DNA of 64,000 nucleotides from NCBI GenBank assembly GCA_014898415.1, contig RCTD01000016.1:558001-622000 (forward strand), given 5' to 3'. How positions within the stretch are numbered: position 1 is the first letter of the stretch; the number at the start of each line of letters is the position of its first letter. Origin of the DNA: Stromatinia cepivora (lineage: Eukaryota; Ascomycota; Leotiomycetes; Helotiales; Sclerotiniaceae). A program made the translations under genes and the position numbers. A model generated the notes under the pieces. The model was not told the DNA's origin, ran no database searches, and saw only the letters and a program-made list of their open reading frames with translations. Positions 47,575 to 57,415 of this stretch are shown here, in pieces.

Positions 47575-48826
47575 CTAAAATACACTGATATAATTGCCAA
47601 TTCGTTCTTTTTGATTTTGTGCTATGCACTCAGCGATCCAGGTAATGTTGCGTATTTCCTGTGAGAAAGGTTAGAGATCATCCATTGGCTTGATATGAAT
47701 AATGAAACATACCTGTTCTCGCAACTTGACCCATGCATAAACAATGGCATATGTGAATTGTCTCGTGAATGCACCCTTGGAGATTTCCATCTCCTTTTGG
47801 TAAAACAAATCTTCTAAGCTTTTCTCATTACCACCCGCTCCCCCGCTCATGTTGCCCGCTCCAGTGCTACTTTGTCCCAATCCAGTGGCATCAAAATAAC
47901 CCTTGTAGTCGCTAACTCCTTCAACAGCAAGTCTAACACCCTCGATATCTTCTGCTCTTGATAGTAAGATTGTTCCTGCTGGAGATAGACGCCCAAAATT
48001 GGGATAAAGCTTTTGGCGGTCTTTCTTTGATAGCTCTGTACCGAAGGAGTTGAGCGTAATATTGATAGCTCTTCTATCGGCTTCGAACTCAAGTATCTCA
48101 GACATAACTTCGGCGGTTGGAGTGCCGGCCATATCTGGGTCAGTATTGACAAAGTTGTAAAAATCCTCTAGGTAGTTCTTATACAACGTATTCCGGACAA
48201 TTTCAATGTTGAGCTCGTCCAAATCTTGGTGACTTAAACTTCCCTTGAAATAAGGCGCTAATGGCGTTTCAATCAAGACGCTGTTGTATAACTCCTCTAT
48301 GTTTGTAGCCACACATAAAACGGGCATAGTCTCGAACCAACCAAGAGGATGGCATCGTTCAAGTAACTCCCGAGTATCTCTTTCATGGAGAGTGCCAGTA
48401 ATCAAAAGGGCTACATTGTCGATCATGTATCCATATGTCAAATAGTCCATAAACTTTGCTAGTGATCCAACGGCATTTGCTCGTAGGTATCGAAATTCGG
48501 AGATGAGTTTGTCGGTCGTCTTTGCAGCCAGGGTAGATGTTGAAGGATTAGGTGGAAGTGATGCTAAGAAATCGCCGTACGCAGGTCCAAGTTGAAGCTT
48601 GAGATCTAGTCCCTCATTACTTGATGTGTTTGAAAAGTAGGAAAGTATTATTTACCATCGATGGTCTCGCATTGAATCAAATTATTATAATTCTGGCCAG
48701 TCAAGAGTCCATTGCGATAGCCTCTAACGATACCCTCAATATAGCTGCGAAAGTATTAGATATTAATGGTTATCAACATGAATTGGGACCTTACCCATTC
48801 TGAACATTGAAAAATAGACCCTCCAT
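47575..48826 (-). CDS. vma6: V-type proton ATPase V0 subunit d
   Basis: Subunit d caps the c-ring and links V0 to the central stalk. Exons 48826-48795, 48744-48656, 48605-47713 and 47658-47575 give 365 aa, the family length. The start [11 protein letters not shown] and the joined [14 protein letters not shown] are hallmark sequence; [19 protein letters not shown] and [11 protein letters not shown] follow, and the last exon reads [19 protein letters not shown], the family C-terminus. The first three introns break codons at phases that all agree. A Gly/Ser insertion ([13 protein letters not shown]) lies at about residue 290, commonly variable in fungi. Subunit a of the same sector is at 2.9-5.6 kb. 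It is divergent from Nop58. Confidence 0.96.
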
Positions 48827-49132
48827 TTTTGTTTTGTTATCTGCGAACAAGATCTGTTGTCGTTGCTTGAGGTTTGTCTGGACCAGTTGAGTTGCCTTCG
48901 CAAGAGCTACTTGCATGGATCGTGAGTGGGTTTCAATGAGGTTGGTTATTAGTCACCTGACCCAACCACTAAACCGATTGAAGGTATACCTGTGGCTTGA
49001 AATCTCATTAGCGTCTGCCACTATTTTTTTGCTTGAACAAAAAATTATTCCTTGCGAAAAACCCTAAGCTTCAGAATTTTGGACGCCCATTGAACAGCAT
49101 CACTACGAAGAGACTTGAATTATTTCTTCACA
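48827..49132. promoter_or_regulatory. Shared divergent promoter, vma6 / nop58
   Basis: 306 bp between divergent starts. AACCCTAA lies at 49060-49067, about 66 bp before the nop58 ATG, the second such box in the window next to a ribosome-related gene. Confidence 0.6.
49060..49067. promoter_or_regulatory. AACCCTAA box near nop58
   Basis: Exact AACCCTAA about 66 bp before the nop58 start, preceded by GCGAAAA much as in the rps0 promoter region. Function inferred. Confidence 0.55.
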
Positions 49133-50964
49133 ATGGCGCCTTTATTTATTCTTACGGAGACGGCGGCTGGATTGGTCTTATTTAAGGCCGATAAAAAGCT
49201 TTTGAAGAAGGATGGTGTCGCTTCAGAAATTGAAACCGCGGAGGGGATCAATGGATTGTGAGTGCAATTGCTCCCAGATGGCGCATTTGCAATTGAGATA
49301 CAGATTTCTAACATGTTCAATTGCACGGATTAGATTGAAGCTTAAGCAATTCCAAAAGTTCGATAGTGCCGCGACAGCTTTGGAGGAGGTTGCTTCGTTG
49401 GTCGAGGGAAAAGTTTCACCTATGCTTGCAAAACTTCTCGATACTTTGAAGGACGAGAAGAAGGCATCTCTGGCCGTTGCCGACCCTAAATTGGGACAAG
49501 CTATCAACAAACTTCCTGGTTTGACTCTCACACCAATCTCCGACTCGAAAACAAATGACATTTTCCGTGGAATCCGCGATCACCTCCCCTCCTTGATCCC
49601 AGGTCTCCTCCCCGAACACATCTCCACCATGTCACTGGGTTTGTCGCATTCTTTGTCGCGCCACAAGCTGAAGTTCTCACCCGATAAGGTTGATACCATG
49701 ATTGTGCAAGCTATTTCGTTGTTGGATGATTTGGACAAGGAGCTGAACACATACGCTATGAGAGTAAAGGAATGGTACGGATGGCATTTCCCAGAAATGG
49801 GAAAGATTGTGAACGACAACCTGGCCTACGCTAGAGTTATTTTGAAGGTCGGTATGCGCGTCAACACTTCAAGTACCGATCTCGCGGATATTCTCCCAGA
49901 AGAAATTGAAGCTGCCATTAAAGCCGCTGCTGAAGTTAGTATGGGTACTGAAATCACCGAAGAAGATTTGGACAACATCAAGCTTTTGGCCGAGCAAGTC
50001 GTCGGCTTTACAGAGTATCGTCAACAATTGTCAAGCTACTTGTCTGCCCGCATGCAAGCAATTGCCCCCAACTTGACTGAGTTGGTTGGTGAGTTGGTTG
50101 GAGCTCGATTGATCGCCCATGCTGGATCTCTCATGAACCTCGCAAAGAGCCCTGCCAGTACCATCCAAATTATTGGTGCTGAAAAGGCTCTATTCAGAGC
50201 TCTTAAGACGAAACATGACACTCCAAAATACGGTCTTATCTACCACGCTTCACTGGTTGGTCAAGCTACCGGCAAGAACAAGGGAAAGATCGCGCGTATG
50301 TTGGCCGCCAAGGCAGCTATTGGACTCCGCGTCGATGCTTTGTCAGACTGGAGTGCACAAGGTGAAGGCAAGGGTGATGATGTTGATGATGAGGAGAGAT
50401 CCGCACTGGGTGTCACTTCACGTGCTAAGATTGAACGTCATCTTCGAGGCATTGAAGGAAAGCCCCTCCTACCTCGTGGTGTTGCTGTCGGACCAAATGG
50501 AAAGGTAACTTCAGCTCCTGGTAAATGGGAAGTCAAGGAAGCCCGAAAATACAACGCAGATGCGGATGGTCTTGCTGGAGATGAGCCAGCTGCTGCTATC
50601 CCAGTTAGAGAGAAGAAGAACAAGCAGTAAGTTATAATGCTTTCCGTTTACAGTTGCGTTCAATGCTAACTATTTTAGACTCATCGAAGAAGTTGCTGAG
50701 GAGTCTGGTTCCGATTCTTCGGACGAGAGTGATGCTTCTGAAAAGAAATCTAAGAAGGGAGATAAGGAAGCCAAAAAGGTCGAGAAAGCTGTAAAGAAAG
50801 CTGAAAAAGCTGCGAAGAAGGCCGCAAAAGCAGTTAAGAAGGCAGCAAAGGAAGCGAAGAAGAGTGCCGTAAATGACACACCCGAAGTCAATGGAAAGAA
50901 ACGAAAGTCAGAAAATGACGGCGAAAAGTCCGAGAAAAAGAAGAAGAAGAAGAACAAGGATTGA
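49133..50964 (+). CDS. nop58: Nucleolar protein Nop58 (box C/D snoRNP core)
   Basis: Core protein of box C/D snoRNPs that guide rRNA 2'-O-methylation and pre-rRNA processing in the nucleolus. Exons 49133-49257, 49334-50626 and 50679-50964 join to 567 aa. The NOP5 N-domain begins [18 protein letters not shown]; a coiled coil follows; the Nop domain contains [20 protein letters not shown] and [20 protein letters not shown], which bind the snoRNA with Snu13. The C-terminus, completed by the last exon, is the expected Lys/Glu-rich repeat tail ([16 protein letters not shown]) ending KKKKKNKD. The first intron is needed to join the conserved N-terminus. Identification is secure. Confidence 0.96.
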
Positions 50965-51450
50965 TTGATTGGATGTGATTCTTCTTTCAGTTCTGTATCA
51001 TAATGCTTCGGATATCATGAGTCTGGGCGTATAGGGTTGCTTGTTTATAAATTGGCGTAGGGATGGTAGAGTCAGGGTATTGTCTTTAGGGTTAGATGCT
51101 TTTGCATAACACATATTTTGCATTGACAAAATACTCAGCATATTCAATAAAAAGCTTAGTTCAAATTAACCGCTACAATTAGTTCGCATTGCACCAGAAT
51201 CTAGTGACTGACCTGAATGGATCTTTCTGATACTACAAGTTGATAATATAGGAATAGGCACGCGAAAGACGAAACAAATTTGACCACTTTGATTGTCACA
51301 TCCAAATTGAAAAGTATTATGAGGCATCTACGTCCAAAAGTTGTTTTGTGATGGGAGATTAAAATAGGAGCCCGAGACTTAGCCGAGCGAGTCCCAGAAG
51401 TATTGCCATCCAAGCTGCAAGAGGTTCATCTTTATACTATAACAATCACC
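50965..51450. other. Intergenic
   Basis: 3' flank of nop58 and promoter of the RS/ubiquitin-like gene. It contains TTAGGGTTA at 51086-51094 (reverse complement of the AACCCTAA box) about 360 bp before the next start. No gene seen. Confidence 0.55.
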
Positions 51451-52158
51451 ATGGCAGGTCTCAAACTTAAAAAACGAGCCCGCTCTAGATCACCCAAACG
51501 CGACACTGATAAAACTTACCGCAAAAGATCGCGATCACCCGGAAGAGATAGAAAGAGATCACCGGTTCCAGAACGACGGCGCGAACGCGAACGAGAACGG
51601 GAACGGGAACGAAGACCTTCGCCCCCAAGAGCTGCTGCAGATGATGATGATTTAGATATAGCTGGGAAGTTTGGGACTTCTTCTACTGCCAAAGTACAAA
51701 AGAAAGATGTGAAAGATGTCGAAACACCCGAGGAGGAGGATACACTCGACATAGCCAGCAAATTCGGCGCATCAGCATTTTCGAAATTCAAAGCCTCCTC
51801 CGCCTCTTCCTCTTCCTCCAAACCCAAAACCCAAACATCCGATTCCGCGACCCCCCCAGTTAGACCCCCCGCGGCACCAATCTCTACAGCGGTTTCTGCA
51901 TCAGCGGCACCGTCGAATGAACCGATGATTATTGTGCATGTTAATGATCGGTTGGGAACTAAGGCGGCGATTCCATGTTTGGCGAGTGATCCGATTCGAC
52001 TTTTTAAAGCGCAGGTGGCGGCGAGGATTGGGAGGCAACCGCATGAGATTATGTTGAAGAGGCAGGGGGAGAGACCTTTCAAGGATAAGTTGACGCTGGA
52101 GGATTATGGCGTGGGGAATGGGGTGCAGATTGATTTGGAGATTGATACTGGAGAGTGA
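51451..52158 (+). CDS. RS-domain protein with C-terminal Hub1/UBL5-like ubiquitin fold
   Basis: Single exon, 235 aa. Residues 1-60 are Arg/Ser/Glu-rich with RSRSP repeats and an (ER)n tract, as in splicing factors. Two copies of an acidic LDIA-x-KFG motif follow (DDDDLDIAGKFG about 64-75 and EDTLDIASKFG about 96-106), then a Ser/Pro linker. Residues about 159-232 form a ubiquitin-like domain opening MIIVHVNDRLGTKA and closing FKDKLTLEDYGVGNGVQIDLE, which matches the Hub1/UBL5 layout (NDRLG start, FKDxxxLxDY end). There is no C-terminal di-glycine and no Tyr-Tyr end, so conjugation is unlikely. Normal Hub1 is only ~73 aa and binds spliceosome proteins non-covalently; here the fold is fused behind an RS domain. 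The start at 51451 has a good ACCATGG context. Confidence 0.8.
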   Translation: MAGLKLKKRARSRSPKRDTDKTYRKRSRSPGRDRKRSPVPERRRERERERERERRPSPPRAAADDDDLDIAGKFGTSSTAKVQKKDVKDVETPEEEDTLDIASKFGASAFSKFKASSASSSSSKPKTQTSDSATPPVRPPAAPISTAVSASAAPSNEPMIIVHVNDRLGTKAAIPCLASDPIRLFKAQVAARIGRQPHEIMLKRQGERPFKDKLTLEDYGVGNGVQIDLEIDTGE

Positions 52159-52624
52159 TGGGGATATGGAAGGGGAATTGAGGTATTTTAAAGGGATGGA
52201 GATGAGTTTGGGTTTGATCGGCTACTCTATGGTTCTGACTATAATGCTGGGGAATCATGGTTGGTATTAAAGTGCACCTTGATGCTGGTGGATTTGAGAG
52301 GTTCGCGGGAACTGGATTGGCTTGCAGATCTGCCACGTATGCAATCGTTTCTTATAGAAAATTTGGGAGGGAAAAGAGTTTTGATGCATGATAATCTCTC
52401 CCAATAATCGATATTGAAACCATATCAAAATATCATCTTCGATTTCGCAAGCCCACTCTTCAATCCTCAGCCTCGTCTGGACCAAAAAAATATATCCTTA
52501 TCGATAAGCCTCGTCTTCCCATATCAGTTTCCATCACAATACTCAAGTGTCATCAATCAATCGCATTTCTCTACTCTACAAAACCTCGCACTCTTTTGAT
52601 AACGAGTCAATCAATGCATCAATC
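52159..52624. other. Intergenic
   Basis: 3' flank of the RS/ubiquitin-like gene and promoter/leader of PIG-H, C/T-rich on the plus strand near its right end. No gene seen. Confidence 0.5.
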
Positions 52625-53323
52625 ATGCTCACCTGTCCTCCCACCCTCCATATCCGCCGCCCCTCTCCAACAACCATCGAATACACCGTCAGCACCCATC
52701 CACCCCTAACACTTCCCCTCCGCATCCTCCTAATCCTAACACACATCATCCGCATAACCCTCGCACTCGGCATCCTCCTCCTCCTCTACACCTACTACCT
52801 AACCATCCTCCCTGCACCCACTCTCCTCTCAACCCTCACCATCCCCCCCTCAATCCTGCACCCCCTCGCAACCCTCACTCTGCAGCTCCCCCCCCTCCTC
52901 CTCCTTCCCCTCTCCCTCCTAACCCTCACCCTCCTAACCCTCCGCACACACACCACCGAATCACTGCTCATCCTCCGGCATCTCGGTCTCCAAATCTCTT
53001 CATCCCCCAAAACCTACTTGACGACTACCAAAACACGATTTATACCCAGTCAGAAAATTCAGGATATTTATATTAATGAGGTGTTTCGGAATTTCGAGGT
53101 GAGGTATGTGTTAGTGGTTGTTGTGGAGGGAGAACCGGAGTTGGTGGTTGTTTTTGAGAGATTGTTGCCTGGGAGGAGTGTGTTGGAGAGGGTTTGGAGG
53201 GGGGGGAGGAGGGGCTTGTTTGGGAGGGATGAGAGGGGTGGAGGGGGGAGTGCGGGTGTGAGTGGTGGGGTTGGTGGGGAGGAGAGGGAGAGGGATGGGG
53301 AGAGGGAAGAGGGGAAACCGTGA
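52625..53323 (+). CDS. gpi15: GPI-GlcNAc transferase subunit PIG-H/Gpi15
   Basis: Subunit of the ER enzyme that makes GlcNAc-phosphatidylinositol, the first step of GPI anchor synthesis. 232 aa from the ATG at 52625. Two hydrophobic segments near residues 35-60 and 85-105 form the membrane hairpin. The conserved PIG-H block follows: ESLLILRHLGLQIS, RFIPSQKIQDIYINEVFRNFEVRY and LVVVFERLLPGRSVLERVW. The tail after about residue 195 is Gly/Arg/Glu-rich and probably disordered. An in-frame ATG at 52547 would add 26 residues with no homology to the family, so the inner start is preferred. Base use is odd: the first half is C-rich, the second G-rich on the coding strand. Confidence 0.88.
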   Translation: MLTCPPTLHIRRPSPTTIEYTVSTHPPLTLPLRILLILTHIIRITLALGILLLLYTYYLTILPAPTLLSTLTIPPSILHPLATLTLQLPPLLLLPLSLLTLTLLTLRTHTTESLLILRHLGLQISSSPKTYLTTTKTRFIPSQKIQDIYINEVFRNFEVRYVLVVVVEGEPELVVVFERLLPGRSVLERVWRGGRRGLFGRDERGGGGSAGVSGGVGGEERERDGEREEGKP

Positions 53324-54390
53324 TGTAGGGGTTTTTTGAGCTGGCACTGGGGAATGTGGTTTGGGATTATTGTAATGCGGATAGGTTCTGTGCCCGAGGT
53401 AATGGTGCATGGGATGGATACATGGGCATCCGCACAAACACCGAGAGCCCTCCAGTGTTGCGTTTGAGGGTTGAATATGTATTATAGGGAAGGGTAATTT
53501 CTATTAGCCTTATATCACGAAGGAAGTACTGGGGATAGAAGCATGAACAAGGTAGGGCTCGAATATCGAATCCTAGTGCAAGGGAGGGACGGGTAGAAGA
53601 TACGCTTATGTCATGGGCTCAATAGACACATTACTAGGGTTAATACTCATCCTCTAGTCCAAAGATGGGCATGCAGACGGGGAAGTGGAGTAGATAGTAT
53701 CAGGTGGGAGAGAGGTGCATGATATGTCTCAGAGGGGCAAGCTTCCAGGGAAAGGCCCAACTCTGCCCCTCCTAAGCTATCATCTATATTAGGTCACAAT
53801 TTACAAACATCTACCACTCACAATGAATCATTTGCCTATATTTGAAGCACCAACTACATATTTCGCCTCCAGCCATGTCCCAACTCCAGTAGCCGGCAAA
53901 AAGCAATTAGTAGATCCACGCCATTTGATTTTGCCTTTACAAAAATCCACCCCACCCCTAACACCCACACCATGCCCATGAGAAATACAGTCCAATCACT
54001 CTACAGAGAAGCCCTCCTTCCCAATCATAAAGTCTCAGTCTCACACCATTTCATCCCATTACTACCACACCACACGCAGCTCCACAGCTGCAGAACCCGG
54101 TTTCCCAGGGGCCCGCAGAACCATGCATGAACGGGAACTACTGCAGCCCTGGCGTCTCTCACCAGCTGCAAGTACTAAGCAGCCTGTTCAACCGGCACTG
54201 CTGCATCCCCGCACTGGAAATAACAAGCGCTCCACCCAATCATAATCGTCGTAACTTTGTTAGACAATGATTTAAAGATCCGCTTCATAAAAGCAGCGCA
54301 GATAAAAAGGTATCAAGGAAAAGAAAAGGGGAAACTTTTTCGTAAGCAACTGATAGAAGTAGAAAATAAGCAAATTGATAGAATGTGCTT
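53324..54390. other. Convergent intergenic region
   Basis: Between the 3' ends of PIG-H and KXD1. Contains TAGGGTTAA near 53636. Between about 53,860 and 54,240 the sequence is C/A-rich but no gene is supportable. Confidence 0.55.
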
Positions 54391-55081
54391 TTAGTACTCT
54401 GGAGATGGATAACGCTCGCGGGCTTGTGCGTATTCTTTGGGGTGTCTTTTGGAAACTTTGGTTTTGATCGCTCTGGAATGATATTAGAATTGAGGTTTGT
54501 GGACCAGATAGCTGAAAATTGACACTCACCCCATTCGATGTTGGGTCCATTCTAAATTCGCCTTCACCTCCTTGGCATCTTGATAACCTTCTTGCAATCT
54601 CGCTCTAGTTCTCGCAAGACGTTGTTGCGCTAATGCTTGCAAATCCATGATTTCTCTATGTTTTGCATTCAACAACCCAGATCTGATGAGATTGTCAGAA
54701 AATGCAAATTGAAGGCTAGAATTTCGGAGATTGATTGACTCACGTTTGTGCTTGAACTGCTAGAGTGCGATCTAAAGGAAGAGGGTCGAATGCGCCAGAA
54801 AATCGATCTTGCATATATTCTTGCAAATCGACACCATTGGCTGAAGCAGTGCTATCATATTCACCACTCGCACTTCCCGCGTAACTACTGGATGTAGCGG
54901 AGTAAGTGGAATTTCCATATGCGGGCGTCATGCCGGAACCTGTAGTTACAGATTCAGGGGCTTCTGGTGGTGAAACACCATAGGTTGTATTTTGCGGAGT
55001 GTAGTAGGAAACTTGTTGAGATTTTGTAGGAACTGGAATGGGGAGCGAGGTGGTTTGGTAGTAGCTTGGTTGATAGGCCAT
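54391..55081 (-). CDS. kxd1: KxDL-domain protein, BLOC-1 subunit KXD1-like
   Basis: Exons 55081-54744, 54682-54530 and 54472-54391 join to 190 aa. The N-terminal ~90 residues are Tyr/Ser/Pro-rich and disordered. The conserved part runs from about residue 95: DRFSGAFDPLPLDRTLAVQA, SGLLNAKHREIMDLQALAQQ, and a helical coiled-coil region, ending in the KxDL-type tail AIKTKVSKRHPKEYAQA and YPSPEY. This is the endosomal BLOC-1/BORC component known as Kxd1 in yeast. Only the three-exon model yields the full domain; each join keeps phase. The last junction (GG|GTGAGT with acceptor CCAG) is the least usual but restores the conserved helix. Confidence 0.87.
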
Positions 55082-57415
55082 GATGTAATAGTGTGGAATT
55101 AAAGTAAAGTTAAAATTTGTAAATGACAACAAAGACTTGCGGACAAGTAAATTGTTCAGTATGAATTGCTACGTATGCAATGCAAGCAATGTAAAAGATA
55201 CAAGGTAGTATCCTGATGATGAGATGATACAATGGTCAAGCATAGACAATAGTGTTATGAGTCAATTGATATGAGACGTCTTGTTTGTTAGACAAGGTAA
55301 AGTTGTTTGTGTGAAGCGGTGTAGAGTTGAGATTGAAATTTGCAAACGGATGAAGAGGAAGAAGAAAGGAAATCTCTCGAGGAGGATCTTACGCTTCCTT
55401 TTATACACGGCCGGCTGGCCCAAATCACCTAGAGAGGACTAGCATTGAGGAGGGGAAGAGGGAAATTGTCTTGAGCCCGAACTTCCTTACGTATCAATGA
55501 CCCCGCGTCAAGAAGGAAGAGATAGGCTGATCTTTTTGCCCTCTTGCCCCTTTCCTTACTAGTCCATTACCACCAACCTACTTCAATCCACCCATTCTGT
55601 CCTCTCACGTTTAACCCGAACCCTTCCAAGCATGCAGTAGTAGATCTCGATGGGGTGACCCTGGAAAGTTCTGGCTTACGCAGTCGACTTGGATTGGTCC
55701 CAGAGTAGAAGATATTATTGACCAGAGATAGGCCGTGTTGCCATTGCATATGCCGAGGAATTTGGATTGGTGGGAAAGGGTGGGAAAGAGGAAGGAAGGA
55801 AAGGGTTGGTGGTGGTTGTGGTTGTGGAGGACAAATTCATTCATTCCTTTACTTGTGTATAATTTTCAAGAAACGAACTATGCTGTAAAAGTGTTTAGTC
55901 ATGTATGAAAACGAACGAACAAACGAGCAAGCGCGGTCACGCTAAAATCAATGGGATTACTACTTACCTAGTAGGTAAAATGGATGTGGATCACGATATA
56001 AAAGCAGCGTTGGATGAAATATGCCGCATGTGCCTGTGGGATTTTTTTCTAGAGTTTAGTCAGGTTCGTCATGTAAGGTTTTAAGTTTAAGGTACCGGTA
56101 AGGCAAAAGTAAGATAATCATGGCGGAAACATTTCTGAACGTTAAATGGTCAAAGAATTATCAATTGGGCTTCATTGCAGGAATATTAGGCTTTAGGGCC
56201 GGAGAGATAATCCTAACATGATACAATTATAAAGCAACATACCGAGCATACTACGGAGTAGGTAGGTACGGAGTAGGTAGGTACGGAGTAGGTAGGTACG
56301 GAGTAGGTAGGTACGGAGTAGGTAGGTACGGAGTAGGTAGGTACTGGGTAGGTACTCATTTCATAGTCTCATAACCAACATCATTTTCAATTAGTAAATC
56401 CGGAAATTCTAATGAGAGAATTGCACAATTGCACAATTGGACAATGGGCTTTTTTCGAAAATCTCCTACTTCCAGAGAGTATGACTTGAAATTCGTTTGT
56501 TCTCATCTGTATGCGTTGTCCTCTCAACACCTACCTACTTCCTCCCCCCTTGTCGAATTGGGACGGGAGTGAGAAGCAGGCGAATAGAAATGAAATGATA
56601 CCAACATTGAAAATTTCGAAAGGGATCAAAATTTCACAAAACCAATCACTGTAATATCCTTCACCTACCTTTTTCCCTCGAGAAACCACCAATACACGCG
56701 GGACAAATGATCACAGGATTGCCTTCGGTCCCAATTTCTTTCCCATCCCAGCATCCAGCCATTCAGCATTTTGAACAACACTTCTGCATGTCATGAAGGC
56801 AAAGGCCCAAAACAACTTTATTCCTACTAATAAGAAATCAATTCTACTACTATATGCTGAAGAGTTACACACCTATTCGCAATCAATCCGAGGACCATTC
56901 AATTGAAAGTATCAAAAGTAGGTTTATGTGTTACCCAAATATATTATTGCGTTTTCTTGTTCCGGAGCTGGGTTCTAAGCCCGCAGATATATCATGTCCC
57001 CATGTGCATATGAACATTGAGTTACATCAAACGGTGCGGCAGCTTCGTACGTTCTACGAGCGGTTGAATTGACAGGGTTGTGTTCTTTTATCCTTTCAAC
57101 CAATAATATCCATCAATTCATGACTTTGTATGCGTAGATTGTCCTCACATGCTTCAATTCCGGGATTATCGTCAAATTGGCCACCCAGCTCTCACTGCAT
57201 GCTTGTGCTTGGTGTTTAGAATTTTCGGATCGTCCTACTAATACATCTATTTTGTGTCCCCTTCCTACATGAACATAAACTCGGTGTGAAGTGAATCTAT
57301 ATATGCACATGAGAATTTGCCTGCTTTATCGCCCCATCCCATCTCTAAAACTCTCGCTATGTTGAGCTACCCGGAACGCCTCCTGTGCCCTATGATTATA
57401 TTGTCCTTTATCCTC
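55082..57415. other. Long intergenic region with 15-bp minisatellite
   Basis: About 2.3 kb. Promoter of KXD1 at the left. A 15-bp tandem array lies at 56254-56343. C/T-rich sequence at about 56,520-56,780 looks promoter-like but no gene follows. Short open frames (56854-57072 and others) are unsupported. The right end is the 3' flank of Dgk1. Confidence 0.6.
56254..56343. repeat. 15-bp minisatellite (CGGAGTAGGTAGGTA)n
   Basis: Six perfect head-to-tail copies of CGGAGTAGGTAGGTA, followed by a degenerate copy (CTGGGTAGGTA). The inner GTAGGTAG shows a nested 4-bp GTAG repeat. Non-coding. Confidence 0.93.
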
